Source of the DNA: Ascidiaceihabitans sp034111945
GTDB lineage: Bacteria; Pseudomonadota; Alphaproteobacteria; Rhodobacterales; Rhodobacteraceae
DNA length: 64,000 nucleotides
Direction of reading: 5' to 3'
NCBI GenBank assembly: GCA_047626725.1
Contig: JBLHSG010000001.1
Span: 174,720 to 238,719, forward strand
Every line of letters starts with the position of its first letter. Position 1 is the stretch's first letter. The notes beneath the pieces were generated by a model that saw nothing but the letters and a program-made list of their open reading frames with translations, was not told the DNA's origin and searched no databases. This document shows positions 48,498 through 57,215 of the stretch, piece after piece. The position numbers were made by a program, and so were the translations under genes.

Positions 48498-51400
48498 TTG
48501 CGCTTTTCGAAACTCAGACTGACGGGCTTTAAAAGCTTTGTGGACCCCACGGACCTGATCATCGCAGATGGTTTGACCGGCGTTGTGGGCCCCAATGGTT
48601 GTGGGAAATCCAATCTGCTCGAGGCGTTGCGTTGGGTCATGGGTGAAAACCGGCCAACTGCGATGCGTGGCGGCGGGATGGAAGACGTGATTTTTGCCGG
48701 CGCTGCCACCCGTCCTGCGCGCAACTTTGCCGAAGTATCCCTGCAAATCGACAATTCGGAACGGCTGGCCCCGGCTGGTTTTAACGACACGGATGCACTG
48801 GAAATCGTGCGTCGGATCACCCGCGATGTCGGCAGTGCATACAAAGCGGCGGGCAAAGATGTGCGGGCGCGCGATGTCCAAATGTTGTTTGCGGATGCAT
48901 CGACTGGTTCCCATTCTCCAGCTTTGGTGCGTCAGGGGCAGATCGCAGAACTAATTAACGCCAAGCCGAAAAACCGCCGTCGGATTCTAGAAGAAGCCGC
49001 AGGTATTTCTGGCCTGTACCAGCGCCGCCACGAAGCTGAATTAAAGCTGAAAGGCGCGGAAACAAACCTGTCCCGTGTTGATGACGTGGTTGAGCAGTTG
49101 GCCAATCAGCTTACTCAATTGGCGCGCCAAGCACGACAGGCCGCGCGCTATCGTGAAATTGGCGAAGAATTACGCCGGACCGAAGGCATGTTGTTGTATC
49201 GTCGTTGGCGCGAAGCAGACGATGCACGTGCGGCTGGCGATGACACATTGCGCGGTCGTGTGACCGAAGCGGCCCAAGCCGAAGCTTTGGTTCAAGCCGC
49301 AATAAAAGCGCGCGGCGCTGCGGAAACATCCCTGCCGCCACTGCGCGAAGAAGAGGCAATTGCCGCCGCTGTTTTGCAACGTTTGGCCGTGCAGCGCGAC
49401 ACGCTATCGGATCAAGAGGCGCAAGCCGCACAGACCATTCAAACGCTGAACAACCGGATCGACCAGTTGGTCAAAGACATCGAACGCGAAGGTGGTTTGA
49501 ACCGTGATGCCGGCGAAACAATCGAACGGCTAGAATGGGAAGCCCGCGAATTGGCAAAGGCCAGCGAAGGGCACGAGGACCGGTTGAGCGAGGCCAGCGA
49601 AGCATCGCGTGAAGCCGCGCAAGTGCTGCAAGCCCGTGAATCCGATCTGGGCGAAAAAACCGAAGACGTGGCGCGTTTGGCCGCCCGTCACGGATCCGCC
49701 CAACGCTTGTTGCAGGACAGTCGAAAAACCGAGGAAAAGTCAGAACTTGAGGCTGATAAAGCGCGCCAGGCCGTTGAGCAAAGTCAGGCAGCATTGGCAA
49801 AATCTGGCGTTGATTTTGAAGCCGCACAAGACGCCGCGGTTATGGCAGAAGCCACCGCAGGCGAAGCTGATGATGCGTTGATTGCCGCGGAATCTGCGCG
49901 CGCTGAAACGCAATCTCGCGAGGCGGATGCGCGCGGCGAACGATCCGAGGCCGAGGGCGAAATGAATGCCTTGCGGGCCGAAACTGGGGCGCTGGCAAAT
50001 CTGGTCAAACGCGACACTGCTGAAGGTGGCCAGATATTGGATCGCCTACAGGTTCAGCAAGGTTTTGAAAAAGCCTTGGGGGCTGCGTTAGCTGATGATT
50101 TGCGCGCGCCCGAGGTCGAAGAAGATGGCCCGTCTGGCTGGTCGCAGTTGCCCCCGTATGACGTCGATCAACCCTTGCCTGACGGTGTTACCGCCCTGAC
50201 CGAACACGTGTCTGTGCCTGATGTTTTGGTCCGCCGCATGTCTCAAATCGGGCTGGTCGACAGTGACGATGCGTTGCGTTTGCAGCCGCTGTTAAAACCC
50301 GGTCAGCGCCTCGTTTCGCCCGAAGGGGATTTGTGGCGTTGGGACGGATATCGTGCATGGGCCGAGGACGCGCCAAGTGCGGCGGCACTGCGATTGCAGC
50401 AGTTGAACCGCCTTGAGGAATTAAAGCAGACGTTAGAACAAGCCAGCCAACGGGCCGAGGGTGCGCGCGGTGCACACGAGGCGTTGACGGCGTTGTTAGG
50501 CGAGCAGACCGAAGCAGATCGTTCCGCCCGCGCTGCCCGTCGCAATGCCGATCAAATGGTAGCAGACGCGGGCCGGTCGCTTAGCCGCGCTGAGGCGGAT
50601 CGTAATTTAGCTGAAGGGCGTTTGGAGTCCCTCGGGTTGGCTGTGCGGCGCCACGAAGAAGAGGCGATGGGCGCGCGCGGTCGCGTGCTCGAAGCCGAAC
50701 GTGCGCTGGCTGATTTGGGTGACGTTGAAGCAGAACGTGCCGCGGTCGAAGACCTTCGGATGACGGTTGAGGCCGCGCGCATTACGATGATGTCACGCCG
50801 ATCTGGTCATGACGAAGTCCGTCGTGAAGGCGAGGCCCGGCTAAAGCGTGGTCAAGAAGTGACCAAGGAAATTAGCGGCTGGCGTCACCGTCTAGAAACA
50901 GCTGAAAAACGCACAGCAGAGCTGATTGAACGCAAGGATGCCTCGCAATCTGACCTCAAAACCGCGCAAGCTGCCCCTGCTGAATTGGCCGCGAAACGTG
51001 ATGAACTTGGCATGGCTATTGCCGAAGCCGAGGCGCGCAAAGCAGGTGCATCGGATGCGCTGAGTGTCGCAGAAGGCACGTTGCGCGATGCGACCCAAAC
51101 TGAGCGTGAAGCCGAGCGTTTGGCCTCAGAAGCGCGAGAGGCGCGGGCGCGTGCAGAAGCGCGTGCAGAGGCCGCGCGTGAAACGGTGACAGCCGCCGCA
51201 GAACGTATCGCCGAAGAGCAACAAAAGACGCCGAACCAGTTGCTGACCTCTCTTGATGTGACGCCCGATGACATGCCGGATGTTGAAGGTCTGGACGCGG
51301 ATGTGAACCGTTTGAAACGACAGCGCGATGCGCTGGGTGCGGTCAACTTGCGCGCCGAAGAAGACGCCAAAGATGTGCAAGTCGAGCACGATAATCTGGT

Positions 51401-51953
51401 CACTGAAAAGCTGGATCTCGAAGAAGCCATCAAGACGTTGCGCAGCGGTATCGCCAGTTTGAATCGCGAAGGGCGCGAGCGATTGCTGACAGCGTTTGAG
51501 CAGGTGAACACGAACTTTGCGCTGTTGTTCACCCACCTGTTTGGCGGCGGCGAAGCGAACCTTGTGATGGTCGAAAGCGAAGACCCGCTGGAGGCTGGCC
51601 TTGAGATTATGTGCCAACCGCCAGGAAAAAAATTGAGCACGCTAAGCCTGCTGTCGGGGGGCGAACAAACGCTGACAGCGATGGCGTTGATTTTCGCGGT
51701 GTTCCTTGCAAATCCCGCGCCAATTTGTGTGCTGGACGAAGTCGACGCGCCGTTGGATGACGCCAACGTGACGCGGTTCTGTGACTTGTTAGACGAGATG
51801 TGCCGCCAGACCAATACGCGGTTTTTGATCATCACACACCACGCCGTCACAATGGCACGTATGGACCGGTTGTTCGGCGTGACGATGGCAGAACAGGGCG
51901 TCAGTCAGTTGGTGTCAGTTGATCTGAAAAAAGCTGCTGCAATGGTGAATTAA
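48498..51953 (+). CDS. smc: Chromosome segregation protein SMC
   Basis: 1151 residues. Head domain halves at both ends: Walker A GPNGCGKSN (31-39), ABC signature LSLLSGGEQTL and Walker B ICVLDEVDAPLDD near the C-terminus. Between them are two long charged coiled coils and a short central hinge region around residues 510-620. SMC dimers with ScpAB organise and segregate the chromosome. The start is TTG 48498, preceded by CGAGG; no upstream ATG in frame fits the family's N-terminus MRFSKLRLTGFKSFVD. Confidence 0.96.
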   Translation: MRFSKLRLTGFKSFVDPTDLIIADGLTGVVGPNGCGKSNLLEALRWVMGENRPTAMRGGGMEDVIFAGAATRPARNFAEVSLQIDNSERLAPAGFNDTDALEIVRRITRDVGSAYKAAGKDVRARDVQMLFADASTGSHSPALVRQGQIAELINAKPKNRRRILEEAAGISGLYQRRHEAELKLKGAETNLSRVDDVVEQLANQLTQLARQARQAARYREIGEELRRTEGMLLYRRWREADDARAAGDDTLRGRVTEAAQAEALVQAAIKARGAAETSLPPLREEEAIAAAVLQRLAVQRDTLSDQEAQAAQTIQTLNNRIDQLVKDIEREGGLNRDAGETIERLEWEARELAKASEGHEDRLSEASEASREAAQVLQARESDLGEKTEDVARLAARHGSAQRLLQDSRKTEEKSELEADKARQAVEQSQAALAKSGVDFEAAQDAAVMAEATAGEADDALIAAESARAETQSREADARGERSEAEGEMNALRAETGALANLVKRDTAEGGQILDRLQVQQGFEKALGAALADDLRAPEVEEDGPSGWSQLPPYDVDQPLPDGVTALTEHVSVPDVLVRRMSQIGLVDSDDALRLQPLLKPGQRLVSPEGDLWRWDGYRAWAEDAPSAAALRLQQLNRLEELKQTLEQASQRAEGARGAHEALTALLGEQTEADRSARAARRNADQMVADAGRSLSRAEADRNLAEGRLESLGLAVRRHEEEAMGARGRVLEAERALADLGDVEAERAAVEDLRMTVEAARITMMSRRSGHDEVRREGEARLKRGQEVTKEISGWRHRLETAEKRTAELIERKDASQSDLKTAQAAPAELAAKRDELGMAIAEAEARKAGASDALSVAEGTLRDATQTEREAERLASEAREARARAEARAEAARETVTAAAERIAEEQQKTPNQLLTSLDVTPDDMPDVEGLDADVNRLKRQRDALGAVNLRAEEDAKDVQVEHDNLVTEKLDLEEAIKTLRSGIASLNREGRERLLTAFEQVNTNFALLFTHLFGGGEANLVMVESEDPLEAGLEIMCQPPGKKLSTLSLLSGGEQTLTAMALIFAVFLANPAPICVLDEVDAPLDDANVTRFCDLLDEMCRQTNTRFLIITHHAVTMARMDRLFGVTMAEQGVSQLVSVDLKKAAAMVN

Positions 51954-51956
51954 ACG

Positions 51957-51990
51957 GCAGGTAAGGGGGGCGTGTCGCCCACCCTGCACG
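51957..51990. repeat. Dispersed palindromic repeat, copy 2 (smc-transglycosylase gap)
   Basis: GGGCG-TGT-CGCCC (51968-51980), extended by GG/CC after one G-A mismatch, with outer GCAGG (51958-51962) and CCTGC. It matches the core of the repeats at 21383 and 57181. It fills almost all the gap between two convergent genes, where it may serve as a terminator without a tight T-run. Confidence 0.65.
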
Positions 51991-53151
51991 TTACAGGTTT
52001 TTCAACAATCGCGGCGTTGGCCACGCATCCGCAGGCAAGCCAAGCCGCTTTTGTTCAGCCTGCACAGCGTCGCGGGTTCGTGCACCCAAAATCCCATCGA
52101 CCTTGCCCACATTGTACCCGCGCTTTTGCAGCTTTGACTGCAACTGTTTCATCTGACCACCGGAAAGGCCCGCGTCAGGGTTGCCCGCGTCGTACACCGA
52201 TGCGCCTTGCAAACGCGTCGCAAAATAGGCGGCTGTTAGAACGTAAGTGAACGATTGGTTCCATTCAAAATAGACGCTGAAATTCGGGTAGGCCAAGAAT
52301 GCAGGTCCTTTGTGCCCCTGCGGCAAAATCAATGAGGCTGGCAAATTCGTCAGCTTGCCGCCACGCGCCGTAACGCCAAGTTTCTGCCATTCGCCTGCTG
52401 ATTTAACCGTGTTCAGACCGCTTTTTGACCAATCCATATTTGACGGCACGGTGACTTCTTGCAGCCACGGTTGTCCGGCTTTCCAGCCTAGATGTTGCAA
52501 CATTTTGCCGCCCGATGTCAGTGCATCAGGGGCTGAGGTTTTTAACGACACACGCCCGTCGCCATCCGCATCTACACCGTTCTCGATGATGTCGCGGGGC
52601 AGCATTTGGACCATGCCGATTTCGCCAGCCCACGCGCCTGTTGTGCGGGCGGGATCAAATTGGCCACGCGCGTGCAATGTCATTGCGGCGATCACTTGGG
52701 GGCGGAACAGGTCGGGGCGGCGGCAATCGTGTGCTAAGGTCATCAATGCGTTGGCGGTGTTGAAATCACCTTGGAATGCGCCGTAATCGGTTTCAAATGC
52801 CCAAAACGCCAACAGCACATTGCGGTTCACGCCGTAGGTGGACTCGATGTTTTTGAACACACTGTTGTAGCGTTTTGCGTTTGTGCGCCCCGCATTGATC
52901 CGTCCGTTCGAGATCAAGCGTCGTGAAAATTCGATGAACGGTTTTTGAAATACGCCTTGGGCGCGGTCGGCTTTGATGACTTTGCTGTCTTGGCGCACGC
53001 CTGCCAAAAATGCGTCGGCTTTGGCGGCGGGTATGCCTGCCGAAACGGCTTCGGACCGGATTCCTGATTTAAAGCTGCTGAACGATCCGCCGCATTGGGC
53101 CTGAGCAAGGGCAGGAATCAGAAGAGCGGTGGCAAGAGCAAGAAGGCGCAT
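51991..53151 (-). CDS. Lytic murein transglycosylase (MltB family) with C-terminal peptidoglycan-binding domain
   Basis: 386 residues. A Sec signal (MRLLALATALLIPALAQAQ) precedes an SLT_2/MltB-type domain with the catalytic Glu probably in AFWAFETDYGAFQGDFNT. The last 60 residues are a peptidoglycan-binding domain (LQSKLQKRGYNVGKVDGILGARTRDAVQAEQKRLGL). It cleaves peptidoglycan glycan strands to 1,6-anhydro products in the periplasm. The frame opens six codons earlier at a TTG overlapping cobD; ATG 53151 starts the signal peptide. Confidence 0.9.
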   Translation of the reverse strand: MRLLALATALLIPALAQAQCGGSFSSFKSGIRSEAVSAGIPAAKADAFLAGVRQDSKVIKADRAQGVFQKPFIEFSRRLISNGRINAGRTNAKRYNSVFKNIESTYGVNRNVLLAFWAFETDYGAFQGDFNTANALMTLAHDCRRPDLFRPQVIAAMTLHARGQFDPARTTGAWAGEIGMVQMLPRDIIENGVDADGDGRVSLKTSAPDALTSGGKMLQHLGWKAGQPWLQEVTVPSNMDWSKSGLNTVKSAGEWQKLGVTARGGKLTNLPASLILPQGHKGPAFLAYPNFSVYFEWNQSFTYVLTAAYFATRLQGASVYDAGNPDAGLSGGQMKQLQSKLQKRGYNVGKVDGILGARTRDAVQAEQKRLGLPADAWPTPRLLKNL

Positions 53152-53169
53152 GGGGGTCCAATCAGTCAA

Positions 53170-54078
53170 TTAAAACAGGGCAATCACAAACACGACCATA
53201 AGCAGGACGGCCCATGCTTTCCACAGCATTGCGCAGGCCGCGTCAATGGTCGTCGCATTTGGGTGGTGGTTACCAATTGCGTTAACCCAGGGAAAATCTT
53301 GCAACGCACCGTCGTAAGATCGCGGCCCGGATAGGGCAATGTTGAGCGCCCGCGCCATCGCAGATTCTGGCCAGCCGGCATTGGGGGATCGGTGTAATTT
53401 TGCGTCCTGTTGGATTGGTTTCATCTGACCAATCACACCCGCTGGCAGTGCGATCAAAACAGCCGTCAGCCGCGCGGGGATCAGGTTTAGCAGATCGTCA
53501 AACCGCGCTGCCGCCCAGCCAAATTCCTCGTGCTGTTCAGTTCGATATCCGATCATGCTGTCGGCTGTGTTCACGATTTTGTAGATCAACAAACCGGGCA
53601 GGCCACCGATCAGAAACCAGAACGCGGGCGCAATGACGCCGTCGCTTAGGTTTTCAGCCGCGCTTTCTATAGCACCGCGTGCAACCGCGCTTTGATCCAT
53701 ATCACGGGTGTCGCGCCCGACAATCATCGCGACTTGTCTGCGTCCTTCGGCCAAGGACATACGCAGCCCGCGCCCGACATTCCCGACATGTTGAGCAAGC
53801 GATTTTTGCGCCAGTAAAATTGCGGCAACGATGATCGTGACGATGCCACCAAACAGGCTGATCAGATAACCTGCGATACCTGCCGCCAGCACTAAACCGA
53901 CCAGGACCAAAACGCCGTTGCGCCGTTTTTGGTGGCCGGTGTTAAACCGCACATCACAGTATTTCACCGCGCGCCCCATCAAAACGGCGGGGTGCGGGAC
54001 CTTGTCCCACAGCCATTTGGGTTCTCCCATAATCGCGTCCAAAATCATCGCTAGAAACAGCAGCGTTGCGGTGCTCAT
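53170..54078 (-). CDS. cobD: Adenosylcobinamide-phosphate synthase (CbiB/CobD)
   Basis: 302-residue polytopic membrane protein. DAIMGEPKWLWDKVPHPAVLMG at the N-terminus, VGRDTRDMDQSAVARGAIESAAENLSDGVIAP in the middle and AGWPESAMARALNIALSG later are all CbiB hallmarks. It attaches aminopropanol (or its phosphate) to the corrin ring. Overlaps cobC by four bases. Confidence 0.95.
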   Translation of the reverse strand: MSTATLLFLAMILDAIMGEPKWLWDKVPHPAVLMGRAVKYCDVRFNTGHQKRRNGVLVLVGLVLAAGIAGYLISLFGGIVTIIVAAILLAQKSLAQHVGNVGRGLRMSLAEGRRQVAMIVGRDTRDMDQSAVARGAIESAAENLSDGVIAPAFWFLIGGLPGLLIYKIVNTADSMIGYRTEQHEEFGWAAARFDDLLNLIPARLTAVLIALPAGVIGQMKPIQQDAKLHRSPNAGWPESAMARALNIALSGPRSYDGALQDFPWVNAIGNHHPNATTIDAACAMLWKAWAVLLMVVFVIALF

Positions 54079-55037
54079 AACGCGTCCTCCAGTCGTGCCC
54101 AGTCTAGGGGGTGGGGCAGGCCCAAGCGTAACCAGCGATCAGAATAGGGAAAGATGCGCGACCAAATATGTGACTGTGCAAGGCGGTTTTGCCACGCAGC
54201 CGCGTCGCCCACATCATAAAGACGAAACAGCGTGGTGCCACCGACAACCCTGGCCCCTTTGGCGGTCATTAGCGTGTCTAAACGCGCGCTGTCTTTTTCC
54301 AAACGCGCGCGTGTTTCGGCAGCCCACTGCAGATCTCGCAAGGCATTGGCTCCGATGTGTTGCGCGGGGCCGGACACGGGCCAAGGACCCAACATGTCCT
54401 TTAGCGCGCCGATCAATTCCGGATCACCAATCGCAAATCCCAATCGCAATCCGGCAAGCCCCCAGAATTTCCCGAAGCTTTTCAAGATCACGGTGCCAGA
54501 GGTTGCCGCGTCTGCCATGTGGGTGACGTTTGGCGTCACATCGCAAAAGCTTTCGTCGATAATACGTAGCTGCGGGGATGACGTGTTTGACGGCCAAATG
54601 CGGCCATCGGGGTTGTTGGGATTAACCACAACTGACGCCACAGGGTCATCGCCATTGACCGTCCAGCCCGCAATTTCAAAGGCTGCGGCGTGTTCGTTGT
54701 AGGTTGGGCCGGAGATGGATACAGGGCCGGCTGCGGCCAGTCGCGGCATGTTTGCGATCAGGCAGGATGCGCCGGGTGCGGCAAGAATGGCGGCCCCATC
54801 GGGCACGTTCCAAAAGGCGCGCGCAGCGTCGATTAGTGCGTTTTGTGCGCCTGCATCGGGCAGTGCAGTCCATGCGTTTGGTGGAATTGCGCCAACGTCA
54901 TAAGGCATCGGGTTAATGCCGGTCGATAGATCAATCCATGTCTCGCGCGTGCCGCCAAATGTTTGGGCCGCAGCGTCTAATCCACCGCCGTGGTCTTTGG
55001 CGTTCGGGGTGTGATCGGTGTCGTGTCGTTGTGTCAA
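54075..55037 (-). CDS. cobC: CobC, threonine-phosphate decarboxylase-type PLP enzyme of cobalamin synthesis
   Basis: About 320 residues of class I/II aminotransferase fold. DHGGGLDAAAQTFGG begins the recognisable part, WIDLSTGINPMPY follows, VVNPNNPDG holds the PLP-phosphate region, and the PLP lysine is in LKSFGKFWGLAGLRLG. Makes the aminopropanol phosphate used by CobD. There is no ATG; TTG 55037 is preferred since GAAGG lies nine bases before it, while another TTG at 55118 would add 27 unconserved residues. No cobalamin riboswitch is visible upstream. Confidence 0.88.
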   Translation of the reverse strand: MTQRHDTDHTPNAKDHGGGLDAAAQTFGGTRETWIDLSTGINPMPYDVGAIPPNAWTALPDAGAQNALIDAARAFWNVPDGAAILAAPGASCLIANMPRLAAAGPVSISGPTYNEHAAAFEIAGWTVNGDDPVASVVVNPNNPDGRIWPSNTSSPQLRIIDESFCDVTPNVTHMADAATSGTVILKSFGKFWGLAGLRLGFAIGDPELIGALKDMLGPWPVSGPAQHIGANALRDLQWAAETRARLEKDSARLDTLMTAKGARVVGGTTLFRLYDVGDAAAWQNRLAQSHIWSRIFPYSDRWLRLGLPHPLDWARLEDAL

Positions 55038-55153
55038 CTGGCGTGCCTTCGGGTGATCAAGGGGCGGCTTTCCGCCTGAATTCTGGTGTGAGAAAGCGGA
55101 AATTGGCTCGACTTTCAAGTCCGGTCAGGATTGTTAACAATTTGCCTAACATA

Positions 55154-55169
55154 TTAATTGTTTGTTAAC
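55154..55169 (+). promoter_or_regulatory. CtrA-binding site
   Basis: TTAA-TTGTTTG-TTAAC matches the full consensus TTAA-N7-TTAA(C) of the alphaproteobacterial master regulator CtrA, in the intergenic region 63 bp before the receiver-domain gene. A further TTGTTAACAA palindrome lies about 20 bp upstream. Confidence 0.6.
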
Positions 55170-55231
55170 GCTTGCAGCGCTTATGTCGGGTAATATTTTT
55201 TAAGGCTACATGAAATAGATTGGGAGGTCTT

Positions 55232-55594
55232 ATGAATGTTCTGATTGTCGAAAGTCGGCATGATCTAGGGGTGCTTTGGCAGCGCCATCTAGAACGGCTC
55301 GCGGCAAACGTGACATTGGTTCACGGGCAATCAGATGCAATCGAATACCTTCGCGACAATTCCCCTGACATTATTATTCTCGACCTCGTGCTGGACGAAG
55401 GTAGCCCGCTTGCCGTGTCTGATTTCGCAAGCTACCGGCAACCCGATGCGCGTGTTATCTTTGTGACCAACACCAGCTTTTTCTCGGATGGGTCGATCTT
55501 TGCCCACGCCCAAAACGCCTGCGCCTATGTGCAAAGCGGAACACCGCCAGAGGACCTGGCGGCTATGGTAGAGCATTACGCGTCGGTTCCGTGA
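55232..55594 (+). CDS. Stand-alone, degenerate response-regulator receiver domain
   Basis: 120 residues with a single REC-like fold. MNVLIVES replaces the usual ILIVDDD, so one of the acidic magnesium ligands is missing. The phospho-acceptor Asp is probably present in IIILDLVLDEGS (about residue 50), and VTNTS keeps the conserved Thr. The signalling lysine is replaced (YVQSGTP instead of YLxKP). ATG 55232 follows GGGAGGTC. A CtrA site lies upstream. It may act as a phosphorylation sink or adaptor, or be unphosphorylated. Confidence 0.8.
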   Translation: MNVLIVESRHDLGVLWQRHLERLAANVTLVHGQSDAIEYLRDNSPDIIILDLVLDEGSPLAVSDFASYRQPDARVIFVTNTSFFSDGSIFAHAQNACAYVQSGTPPEDLAAMVEHYASVP

Positions 55595-55603
55595 CACCTA
55601 TAT

Positions 55604-56578
55604 TTAGGTCCGACCGTGTGGTTCAAGAAAATCAATTGACGGATTTATCGGAATAATACGGTGCGGATTAATGCTGTCATGACTGTAATGATAATGGCGC
55701 ACGATGTGATCCATATTCACCGTCGCAGCGACCCCGTTCATTTGAAACAGTTCGCGCGTGTAGGCCCACAAATTCGGGTAATCGACGATCCGTTTTTGAT
55801 TACATTTAAAATGCAAATGGTACACTGGATCAAACCGCACAAGTGTGGTGAACAGCCGCCAATCAGCCTCGGTTAATGTGTCACCCATTAGATACCGGCG
55901 TGTCCTAAGCCGGTCTTCAAGCCAGTTCAAAGTATCGAACAGGGGGCCCACGGCCTCGTCATAGGCGGCCTGTGTCGTGGCAAACCCACAGCGGTACACA
56001 CCGTTGTTAAGGGTGTTGTAGATGCGTTCGTTAACCTTTTCGATGCCGGCGCGCAGGTCGTTTGGCCTGTAATCAACGGTGTTGCCCGTGACTGCATCAA
56101 AGGCCGAATTGAACATGCGGATGATTTCGGAACTTTCGTTACTAACGATGGTTTCACGCTGCTTGTCCCACAAGATTGGCACGGTCACGCGGCCGGAAAA
56201 TTCAGGGTCAGCTTTGGTATAGATATCGCGGGCGAACGGCAGATTGAACAAGGTGTCGCCGGTGGCCCCGTGATCATCAGTTTCAAACGTCCAGCCGTCA
56301 GTTAACATGTCAGGGTGAACCACAGAGACGTCGATATGGTCAGTCAGCGCCTTGAGCGCGCGAAAGATCAATGCGCGGTGGGCCCATGGACAGGCGTGGC
56401 TGACGTATAAATGATAGCGGCCTGATTGCGCCTTGAACCCGTCTGAACCTGATGGCCCAGCGGATCCGTCGGCTGTGATCCAGTTGCGAAATTTCGCAGC
56501 CGCGCGTTCGAATTTTCCACCCGATGATTTGGTGTCATACCATGTGTCGTGCCAGATGCCGTCAACCAATAGGCCCAT
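55604..56578 (-). CDS. Glutathionyl-hydroquinone reductase (YqjG/ECM4 type)
   Basis: 324 residues of the Xi-class GST family. The catalytic cysteine is in YVSHACPWAHRALIFRALK, VPILWDKQRETIVSNESSEIIRMFN is the glutathione region, and RYLMGDTLTEADWRLFTTLVRFDPVYHLHFKCN lies in the C-terminal domain. It reductively removes glutathione from glutathionyl-hydroquinones, useful in quinone detoxification. ATG 56578 follows AAGGGAG; 44 upstream codons are not used. Confidence 0.93.
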   Translation of the reverse strand: MGLLVDGIWHDTWYDTKSSGGKFERAAAKFRNWITADGSAGPSGSDGFKAQSGRYHLYVSHACPWAHRALIFRALKALTDHIDVSVVHPDMLTDGWTFETDDHGATGDTLFNLPFARDIYTKADPEFSGRVTVPILWDKQRETIVSNESSEIIRMFNSAFDAVTGNTVDYRPNDLRAGIEKVNERIYNTLNNGVYRCGFATTQAAYDEAVGPLFDTLNWLEDRLRTRRYLMGDTLTEADWRLFTTLVRFDPVYHLHFKCNQKRIVDYPNLWAYTRELFQMNGVAATVNMDHIVRHYHYSHDSINPHRIIPINPSIDFLEPHGRT

Positions 56579-56774
56579 GTGCAATCTCCCTTGCTGTGTT
56601 GATCCAAACGTAGGGAAGGCGTGACTGCGTGACCAGTCGTGTGATCGCGCAGGGGCCCTGCACAAATGCACAAATCTGCAACACTGCGCGGGCGGGTCTG
56701 TGCCTGTCACAGATATTTAACTTGCAGCGCCTAAAGATAGCCCCATCTTGGCTAGCAGGGAATGGAGTTTGCTG

Positions 56775-57128
56775 ATGTCGACGTACGTACCAAAAGAAGT
56801 TCAGGACGGCTTGGATCGTGCCCGTTTGGCTGGTCTGAAAAAGGCGTCGCGCCTGCGATTGGATGCGGACGGCGTATTGTTTCCGGTGCTGCGTATGTGG
56901 AAAACAGGATTTTCAATTGATGCGGCGACGGCCCCTCATTTGCGCGGCTATGTGGATTTGTATGATGGGGCGGTGCACCTGTTCCAATGCCTGATCGTCG
57001 CGCATGAAGAAGAGAACGGTGAGATTCAGTTTGAATTCAAACGTTTGACAGACGTGTCCAACGGGCCGGCAGTTGATTTCGAACGCCTTGCAAACGCGCC
57101 AGTTGCCTTGATCGAAAACGTCGGTTGA
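56775..57128 (+). CDS. Conserved-looking small cytosolic protein of unknown function
   Basis: 117 residues: a charged N-terminal helix (PKEVQDGLDRARLAGLKKASRLRL), then mixed strands including GYVDLYDGAVHLFQCLIVAHEEENGEIQFEFKRL. No signal or membrane segment. ATG 56775 with GGAG upstream is preferred to the frame opening at 56748. It is followed by two palindromic repeats. No function can be proposed. Confidence 0.65.
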   Translation: MSTYVPKEVQDGLDRARLAGLKKASRLRLDADGVLFPVLRMWKTGFSIDAATAPHLRGYVDLYDGAVHLFQCLIVAHEEENGEIQFEFKRLTDVSNGPAVDFERLANAPVALIENVG

Positions 57129-57129
57129 G

Positions 57130-57154
57130 CGGTGCGTGGTACGCACACCTTACA
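57130..57154. repeat. Dispersed palindromic repeat, copy 3 (degenerate)
   Basis: Central GTGCGT-GGT-ACGCAC hairpin with CACCTTAC flank. Read on the minus strand it begins GTAAGGTG and ends CACC, matching the ends of copy 4 and the cores at 21383 and 51965 with several changes in the middle. Confidence 0.45.
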
Positions 57155-57177
57155 TTTAACCGGTGATCGCATGTCGA

Positions 57178-57204
57178 AGTAAGGTGGAGGTGTCCTCCAC
57201 CTTG
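57178..57204. repeat. Dispersed palindromic repeat, copy 4
   Basis: AAGGTGGAGG (57181-57190) and CCTCCACCTT (57194-57203) form a perfect ten-pair stem with loop TGT. Same AAGGTGG...CCACCTT frame as the other copies, here in the gap between two convergent genes, where it could help end both transcripts. Confidence 0.7.
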
Positions 57205-57215
57205 TTTGCTAACCC

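Noticed and set aside
55020..55130. Possible cobalamin riboswitch before cobC
   Set aside because: No B12-box sequence or matching core was found on the relevant strand; the GGCGGAAAGCCGCC hairpin alone is not enough.
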